Source: Rhinopomastus cyanomelas
Taxonomy: Eukaryota; Chordata; Aves; Bucerotiformes; Rhinopomastidae
Direction: 5' to 3'
NCBI GenBank assembly: GCA_013400115.1
Contig: VXBP01005607.1
Span: 357,839 to 421,838, forward strand
Length of the DNA: 64,000 bases
Below are positions 56,231 to 64,000 of this stretch, piece after piece. The number at the start of each line of letters is the position of its first letter. The stretch's first letter is position 1. The notes under the pieces were generated by a model that saw only the letters and a program-made list of their open reading frames with translations, had not been told where the DNA came from and ran no database searches. The position numbers and the translations under genes were made by a program.

Positions 56231-56999
56231 TGCGGGACATGCAGCACTGCCCTCAAACACACCACACCTGCACAATTTTTCTTTCATAAGGCTTTTGCAG
56301 GCCCAAACATCATTCCACGCCCTCTGGTGCAATGGGAATACTTGCAGCTATGTTGACAGAGCCCTCTTCCAGGGACACAGCGAGAGAACACCTAACGACT
56401 TCCTTCCCTGATATAGATAGGATATACAAGATATACAAGATGAAGCCACCTCCCCAGGTAATACATCAAGTCAATAAAATCATCTCTGCAAAGCTGTGAG
56501 CCCCTTAACAGAATCGAGTTGCCCTGAGGATGCTTGCTTGGGATAGTTTTTCCCATTCCCTGCGTGGTCAGGCTGGAGAGGAAAGAGGAATAGGGCTGGA
56601 AGGTGCTTTCCAGTGCAGACCCAGCCCTGCATACACATTTTCTAGGTGTTCAGTCAAAAACTGGTGTCCAAATTTCACACATTTCTCCACTCTCGAGGGT
56701 CATACACACCATTAGCCATGATGTTTGGAAGCCAACAACGAAGAAAAATGAAGAGCAATCATCTTGCACTCAGCATGTTGCCAAAATTATGAGGAAATAA
56801 TTTCTGGAGTTGGCAATGAATTGAGGGTTGAGTTTAGTAGGTTTCTATGAGAACACTGGCCTGGCTTGACCAAATCCATTGGGAGGTTTGATGTTTTTTT
56901 AGACAAAACTTGGTAACTAGCAGAAGAAAGATCTTCACAGAAACTGCAAGTCTGTGCTTTTTCAAATCAAGCACGCGAGGTGAGTACACGCTTAAATCC
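56231..56999. other. Intronic DNA without genes
   Basis: A small GATATACAA tandem run occurs near 56420-56440. Nothing else is recognised. Confidence 0.4.
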
Positions 57000-57400
57000 A
57001 TACCCTAGGATAAACAGTTTTGCATAAAGCAAGCAGTTATTTCAAAACACCTATTTGTCCTATTAAAAATGTTGAAAATTTATAGGTTTGTGTTTTGCCC
57101 TTTCGTTATTACTGTTGCTCAAATACTCAAACCCTTGTTCTCATCTCGTTTTAAGAATGAAAACCTGGCTAAACATTCCAAAATAAATAAAGCCTAGTAT
57201 TACATTAAATAAAAGTTCAAAATATATATCTTGACAGCTCTGATGCCTGAGGGTTTTATTTCCCAAAGTAGTAATGATCTCCAGGAGTTTAAATAATATG
57301 ATTATATCTCAGCTTCATTGCCAGCTAAACCACAAGTGAACTGCAGTGGCACATATTTCATTTGCCATGTCAGAAGATCTCCATTCCAGACTATCAACAG
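57000..57400. promoter_or_regulatory. Candidate conserved noncoding element
   Basis: Repeat-free AT-rich sequence with words such as TTTTGCATAAAGC (POU-like), TTTCGTTATTACTG, AGTAGTAATGATCTCC and TTTAAATAATATGATTATATC. Word content only; low confidence. Confidence 0.25.
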
Positions 57401-60189
57401 AGCAGTAAATTTTCAAGTGTCATTGAAAACAGGCCACTTCTAATTTTAGCTGGAAACACTAAAATTAACCACTATAGGCAGTGCAGCTAGTATTTCACAA
57501 GTTAAAACCTCTTCATCGTTACCAGGAATCACAAAGGAAGGCTTTTTAATTTATTCACTGTCTTCACTACTTTGCAAACAGCACTTGCAGGATTTTTTTG
57601 GTTTATTTTGAGGGAGGACTGTATTAGAAGGAAACAATACATGTTTTTCCAGTGAGTCACTAGAATGGCTGTAAGAAGCTTATCTTTTGGGCTACTACTT
57701 TGCACAGTCTTGCAGGAGACAGGCTGGTTTCCTCGTCTTGACTTCCCGCTGACAGAAACAGGGAGTGCACAAAACTGAGCAGTTTCTTGTAAGGAAGAAG
57801 GAAATGGAATCGTAACTTAGTGTTACACAAGAGCAGCTCCATCCAGAAGATGGCAAGCACGCCACCAGAGGCTGGTGGAACAAGGACAGAAAGCAGCTGC
57901 CTAGGAATGCCAGGAGCTCAAAGAACCTTTATTTGCTCAAATGGCTTTTCCAAAATTCATTGGGATGTACTATGCCTTACACAATTTTAGTTCACCGGAA
58001 ACGATTTCACCACCAATATACTTCATCCAAGGCTATGAGCAATTCCACATTTGTCACCAATGCTCTATGCGCGGAACACCCAGCAACAAGCCCACCCTAC
58101 CTTGCAATAGACAGGAAGCATATAGTCATGTATCTTATAGCAATGTGTTTCTCACAGAGGGCGGAGTGTGGAGAAGACATCGTCCCTGAAAACAGTGCAC
58201 AATGTGAGCCTAGTACCGTGAGATGAAAGGTCTACTTCACTACAAATGAATTGACAATAAACCTGAATAAATATCCCAAACTGTGCCTTTCAAAAGTTGA
58301 ACAACCACTGGGATAACAAGGACTGGCATCAAAGGAATCTTAAGGTGATGTTCACCATCGATCTTGAGCAACAAGGCCATAGTATTCGTCCTTAAGTCCC
58401 AACAGTGGAGCAGATTCTCTGCACTTCTGTACGTTTGCTTTCTGTTCTCTAAAAAGAATTTCAAATTACCTTCTCTCAAGAACTACTAAGATTATTTTAT
58501 GCACTACAGCTACCACTTTGGTTTCAGTATCTCCAGCTGCTGAAAGCCCAAGGTGTTAAATGGCCTGATGCTCCTCACTGAACAATGCCTGCCCACCTCT
58601 GCCCAGCTCCTAGAGTGTCAGGGAAGGGAAGAGTCCAGACAAGCAGAGAAGCATCACTGCTTATCCAAACTGGATTATTGTATGCGGTCTCACTACAAAG
58701 GTCTGAACAACACAAAGATACAACTGAGGTTTTATCCTCACCCAGCCACTCATGAAGGCCTGCAGAAGGGTCAGAGCAGACATGTTCTTTCCCAGAGAAT
58801 GCTGTGCCAGTTTTTTGGCAATAAAACTTCCCAAATTCAGCGCTGCCCAGTGCATATTTCCATGCACTGACTCACCCTGGGAGCAGCAGGAGAGCTCTGA
58901 CTCACAAGGACAATGTTAACTCTGAGCACCACCAGCCAGGGCAGGGAAACACCTTTCCCTCAGCAGGTGATGGCAGACTCTGGGAGACCCATCACACAAA
59001 TGCACATCTCACATGAGAAGACTCAAAAGAGACATTCAGCTCTGCTATGAAAAAACAAATCACTATGGGCAGGTCCTCCAAGTGACAAGGATGGGTTTGC
59101 AGTGATCTACCACAACCTTTGTGAGCTCCATGCAGGCATCAGCCCATTATTCTCCTCCCATCTTCTCAGCACCACTAGGGGATCCTGTCCTGCCATGGTC
59201 CATGCAGAGACACCACTGGCTGCCATTTCCCACCCCAGGCACTGCCCTGTAAAGGCAAAGGCTTTCCAGCCCTTCCACAGCACCTTGGTCTTCTCACACA
59301 GCATCAGCAGGAGTTGCAGTGCTTCCCCTGTCATTTTGGGGGCATTTTGAGGCCCTCTGGTGCTCTGCACCAGTAGTGATGGGAAAAATGATCAGGCAGT
59401 ACCACATTTAATAACAGTAATAATTAAAAGCAGACCCTGTCGGGAGAAAGCCATTGCTGACAGCTGAAGTGACTGAGAGGAAACACTGGCACAGCAAGTG
59501 CCAACATGAAGGCCCCAGCTCGGGGACTGTGGGCTGAGAGGAGCCTAAATCTGATTGATTTTAGCTAAGCTTCAATGTTTTTGAAAGATAAAGGTTAACA
59601 AGAAGCTGAATTTTAAAAATTGTTGACATTGCATAGAGATTTAAGGAAATCAATACGCAAGATGTTTTAAGGCCAAGACATGTTGTTAGACATTCTATTT
59701 TTACTTTATTGTCTCAATGAAAGCCATGTTGTTTTCAACAAATAAAAGTGAATTTCCCAGTGTGAACACAAAGGAACTTCAAGAAGTTAGCAAGCAATTC
59801 CATTAAAATTCTAACAGTCTCTTTGGCCTCACATAGACTTTGAATATAGAACTATTCATCAGTCATGTGAATGACTACAAAGTTGGCTCACCACAAAAAT
59901 AAACCATGTTTACAATTAAAACAACAGCAAGGCTTTACATTAAAAGGCTTCTGCAGTGTTGCCTGACATTCATGGAAGCTGAAGTGTCTACACTTCCTTA
60001 ATGGTTCATGCACTGGAGAGCAACAGAAGGCCTCTGCACTTCTGGCAGGTCAAAGTGGTGCTCCAGGTCCACATGAGTCAAGCCTGGGAAGGCCTCTAGG
60101 CAGAGAAAGCTCATTTTCTGCTCAGAAACACCTATGAGGACTAGCATTGATAAGTTAAAACTGCTTTAATTAGGCTAAGGCAAGATGAA
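57401..60189. other. Intronic DNA without genes
   Basis: Unique-looking sequence, locally GC-richer at 58560-58980 and 59100-59360, where chance open frames of 80-105 codons occur on both strands. No repeat family or gene is recognised. Confidence 0.4.
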
Positions 60190-60322
60190 ACCTCATGCAG
60201 TTTGCATGGGTCCAGTTCTCAGGTCTGTCAAGGTCCCTCTGGATGGCTTCCCTTCCCTCCAGCGTGTCAACCACCAGACAGAGTTTAGCATTGACAGCAA
60301 ACTTGCTGAGGAGACACTCTGT
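60190..60322 (-). mobile_element. Diverged CR1 LINE fragment
   Basis: GTCAAGGTCCCTCTGGATGG, CTTCCCTTCCCTCCAGCGTG, AGCAAACTTGCTGAGGAGAC follow, in complement, the CR1 ORF2-end block also present at 41150-41240. Strongly diverged, both ends missing. Confidence 0.65.
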
Positions 60323-63300
60323 GGAAGGGCTTGTTTGCTTTGCTGTTTCAAAACAAACTAATAAATGAATCCACTGGCAACAGAATGTTTCTGTGGGTTA
60401 AACAGACACCTGCCTTTCAGCATCAGCTCAACATAACTGCATTGCTGCCAGGCTTAGCTCACAATATTTAACTACACTTCCTTTGAACTCTCCATATAAG
60501 ACCAATATGGTGGAAGTGTGACTGCATTGCAAAAGAAAATAAGACCATCAGCCCCTTCCTATTCCTGTTCCTAAATACATTTACTAAGTGAAATGGCTCC
60601 TTCTCTATTCAATGTGGGTTTTAGCTGCTTTTAATATTCTTTAGTGCAGTGTTGGTTTGCTCACAGTGTGGTATTGATTTCCAGTGAGAAGCAGCAAAAT
60701 GCCTAGTAATTCCTCTGTAATTTATTCTAGCTCTAAAGCTTTTCCCTACAGTCAGTGGACTCCCAAACAGCTTTGTCAAAATGAAGACAACCATCTTGTA
60801 TGACAGAAAACTGTGGGAAAGGTGGCAGGAATTACAGAGTATGGAAATAAACACCTTAAACAAACCACCTCAGTGGGAGACTCGCATTGTCTGCCAATGA
60901 GCTGCAGACAAGATGCTTAGAAAAGCCCTATAACAAAGAAAAAGCTGCATCTTGTTCCAGGGTTCCCATGTCAGCACTAATCCCGAAGCCAGAAACACCA
61001 GTTACTTTTCTTTTGCTTTTCTTGTTTCTGAGGAGGAGGAGGAGTTGAAATCAAAACAAGGTATCTGAAGACTGCTTTCACAGCTAGTTGAAATTTGTCC
61101 ATGCAAAGTACTAACGGCAAAACACTGGGATAGAAGGTGTCTTGTTTGTGTTTTGAAAGGGGTAACAGGAGTCCTGCAAAGTGGCCGAATCCTAAAGAGT
61201 TTCAGACATTCCTTACCTCTCCATTGGCAAGCTTGGCTTCCTGAGCTGATGCAATCTATGAGGTAATTAGCCTTGCTTAAATCTTTCCCTGATCAGATCT
61301 AACTGTTCCTCCCCCACGCACACTTTAAAACCACTTTAGTAACCAGACTGACAGCTGTCAAAAATGCCCTCTGTGCTGCCTTGGGAAGCAAATTTCAACA
61401 CAAGCAGGCAGAACATTTTTATCATTGTGCCACTGGGTTAAATGCCTCCAGCTTCCAATCTGAAGGCATGTACTAGTGCATCTTCCCAGTACAGGGTGAG
61501 ACCCAAGTACTTCAACAATGCATCTGATAGAGTGGGCTGAGGAAGGCAGGCACAGGAAGGTACAACTCTAACACTCCTTAATCTAAATCAGTGGACTAGG
61601 ACAAGAGGCAGAGTGCATCGCGGTCATGATGCGGTCTGAGGTAGTGTCTGCTGAAAAGACAATAGTGCATTCTCCATGTCCATGCAATAAATGGCCTCTT
61701 CTCTACAGCTACCAGCTAAGATTATAAATCAGCATGTTTTGCAATATTAGAAGCCACTCCAGCTGCAAAGAAACCAAGATCATAAATACTTTCCAATGCA
61801 CAGCACCAGGCAGTAGCGAGGCTTTCCTGAGAACATTAGACAGCTGTAAAATAGCTGCTGCAAATTTAGTTTCTATTGCAAGGGATGGAAAAGACCTGTA
61901 TGAACTATTTAACAGCTCAAGCCAGTAAGACCCACGGGGAAAACATTCAGCCCTTAACTAAAGATTTTAACACTTTCTTAAAAAGATTATGTTTTATATT
62001 TTTTGTGATGTTTTTGAATGGAATTAAGACAAAAACTTGGGCTGAAGATCATCTCCAGATTTCATCTCCCTGCTGCTATTAATGCACATTAGCTTCACAG
62101 TGGAATACAGTTTGAGGTATTTGTCAAAGGAATCAGCATACTAACCAGAGGTCTGGGGAATCCACACACTAGCTCCTCTCACATAAGCATCATGAAAACA
62201 TTGTTTAAGTGTGTGTGAAAAAATAAACTATCTCCACCCGATTGCTTCATTTATGAGAAAGGAAAGCAGACTGCTATTTCCACACTTCAACAACTGCTGC
62301 AGTTTCCCTCTTGTGCTCCCCATGCAAAAATCCATCTCTGCCGTGCACTAGAGCTGGTTATTTAAGAGCAAGTGTAGTGTGGAAGGGGAAAGGAATACTG
62401 TAGTGCCTGCCATGACCACTAAGGGATCCTCAAATTGCCTACCAGTGACCAACTGCTGCAATTGTTGTTTGGTGCTTTCGCTGACACTTAGACTGCAAAT
62501 GTGACAAGAGCACATGATGAAATCTGAATGGCTGCCATCGGTGAAAGAACCACAGTTCTTTTCCCTAAGTCCAGTAATGCTTAACATGAACCAAGAAGGG
62601 AGTGTACCAACTGGACTACAGCTAGTACAGGCAGCAATAAGCTATGCTATGCATCTCTAAGGTCTCTAAGAACCTCTAAGACAGGCAGGGTCTCTAAGAA
62701 GTAAAGCAGATGTGAGAGTTTCATGGGCTCAGTTGAACAGATCAGGAGTTGATCTGGAATACTTTATGCTTTCCTGCCTCTTACAGCAAATCCAAACACA
62801 GTCCTGGTCTCCAGCACAACCAGGACACTCTAGTCTTGTTTTCTGTTCAGCAATAAAGATCTTTATACAAGAAGCAGATTCATTCCTCCAGGTTTAAAGC
62901 AAAGGCAACAAAGAATTGTCATGGGGGGAAAAAATGCACATGAAACATTGTGTTAACCCACTAATGGTAAAGTTTATCTGAAAGAAAATTATTAACCAGA
63001 GTTAATTTTGGTCCAAATTTTAAATAACAGAGCAAATGTTCAGCACTGGGCTCATATCAAAGGCTACAGGTTCCATTTCCAGCTCAGCCACAGGCTGCTT
63101 GGCAGTCCCAACAAACTCATCTGTTTTCATAACTCACTTTAGTTTTTAATTTTCTTTACATCTCAACCCTTCTTCGGTTTGCTGTGGGTAAAACTAACCG
63201 ACACTCCTTATGGTACATTCTATTTGCTGGCACGACCAAGTATCTGCAGACAGTTAGACGTGAGGGTAACTGTACTTTAAAACTTCTTTTCAGAGTTACA

Positions 63301-64000
63301 ACAACAAGCAATTAATCTACGTGACTACAAGTGGTATTAAGACAGGCACACTTTGCAGTGAACCAATGTAAATAAAACCACAAAGAACTCAAAGTTATAA
63401 GGTACAACACTGAGGAGAACATGCAAGAGATTCTGACCTGACAATGGATGTAATACTAGCCATTGCCTCCATCCAGGCATTCACCAACCTACAAGTGCTT
63501 GGAGCCAACAAAACAGCATGACAGGGTGGGTGGGGAGGATGACACCCAAGACCACCACCACCACCCCCCTGAAAATCAAAGAGAGGTACTCAGTTTGAGT
63601 TCACTGCTATGTCCCTGGCAGAATGTCTGCTGAAGCACTGCAGAGAATTTTATAGGCCTAGAGGAGACACTGAAGAAATACAAACAAATCAGTGAATGCC
63701 AGCAGTGAGAGATAAACAGTTTCAAATGCTCCACACAAGCAGAATCACTTTGCAACCAGATTCATTGCCAAGATGAAGACTTGGAAGGCTTCTGTCAGAT
63801 GATTTCTAATTAGAGTGCTTTATGAAAACACAGGGGATACAGTAAGCCTTGATGAGAAAAACCAGTGTATGTATAGCCTCATCATCCTCGAGTGAAAAGC
63901 ACCGTGGCAAGTGCTAGTTGTTATGGGTATGTCTGCATAAGTAATGGGTGTTATTACATCTGACCTTCAGTTTGCATTTATTTTGTACTGGAGGGTGTGG
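60323..64000. other. Intronic DNA, 3.7 kb without genes or clear repeats
   Basis: No CR1 recognised. Small simple repeats only: GAGGAGGAGGAGGAG near 61030, a fourfold CTCTAAG word at 62655-62700, and ACC repeats at 63551-63565 followed by a C run. JAZF1 exon 1 is not in this part. Confidence 0.45.
63551..63570. repeat. ACC trinucleotide repeat with C run
   Basis: ACCACCACCACCACCCCCC, five ACC units passing into a C run. Probable length-variable simple repeat. Confidence 0.75.

Larger units (their letters stand above)
48543..64000 (-). other. JAZF1: JAZF1 intron 1, 3' part
   Basis: Lies upstream of exon 2 in gene direction and ends at its acceptor (AG = 48543-48544 on the minus strand, after a T-rich tract at about 48545-48570). 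Exon 1, with the start codon and the first zinc finger, lies beyond 64000. The interval holds CR1 fragments at about 50155, 51490, 53374, 54380, 54721, 56038 and 60190, plus AT-rich candidate conserved elements at 55300-55560 and 57000-57400. Confidence 0.92.

Overview
This is a vertebrate, almost certainly avian, genomic window. It holds two internal coding exons of one gene, JAZF1, on the minus strand. Everything else is intron. There are no bacterial-style genes, operons, CRISPR arrays, tRNAs or rRNAs. The bird assignment rests on roughly 40 CR1 LINE fragments, most of them the 3' ends of 5'-truncated copies with an ATTCTGTG-like tail. Most belong to one closely related subgroup. Such a heavy load is known from woodpeckers and, to a lesser degree, hornbill-type birds, but I can only suggest that lineage, not prove it.

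Layout, read along the plus strand (gene direction is right to left): 1-3409 is the start of JAZF1 intron 3; 3410-3606 is exon 3 (197 bp); 3607-48469 is the complete intron 2 (44,863 bp); 48470-48542 is exon 2 (73 bp); 48543-64000 is the 3' part of intron 1, whose start and exon 1 lie beyond the right edge. Both exons have canonical AG/GT borders, and their phases fit each other and the known JAZF1 protein. Together they encode about residues 39-129 (human numbering): the stretch after the N-terminal zinc finger, including the segment reported to bind the orphan nuclear receptor NR2C2/TR4, and the Ser/Thr-Pro-rich linker before the C-terminal zinc fingers.

The introns hold three layers. First, CR1 fragments in both orientations, some nested or piled up (11675-13452, 40210-41275, 42053-42700). 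Second, AT-rich, repeat-free stretches with homeobox-, POU-, E-box- or AP-1-like words that look like candidate conserved noncoding elements (for example 11041-11460, 28080-28420, 35990-36560, 55300-55560, 57000-57400). In vertebrates JAZF1 lies in the regulatory neighbourhood of the HOXA cluster, so such elements may not serve JAZF1 itself. Third, a few local oddities: a CpG-dense block (11556-11675), a CpG-rich hairpin (10938-10962), a 17-bp perfect inverted repeat (24136-24182) and some short tandem duplications.

I found no convincing previously undescribed system. The most useful second looks are the CpG block with its hairpin and flanking candidate enhancer, the 17-bp inverted repeat, the nested CR1 with matching 8-bp flanks, and the 270-nt in-frame exon 2+3 cassette.
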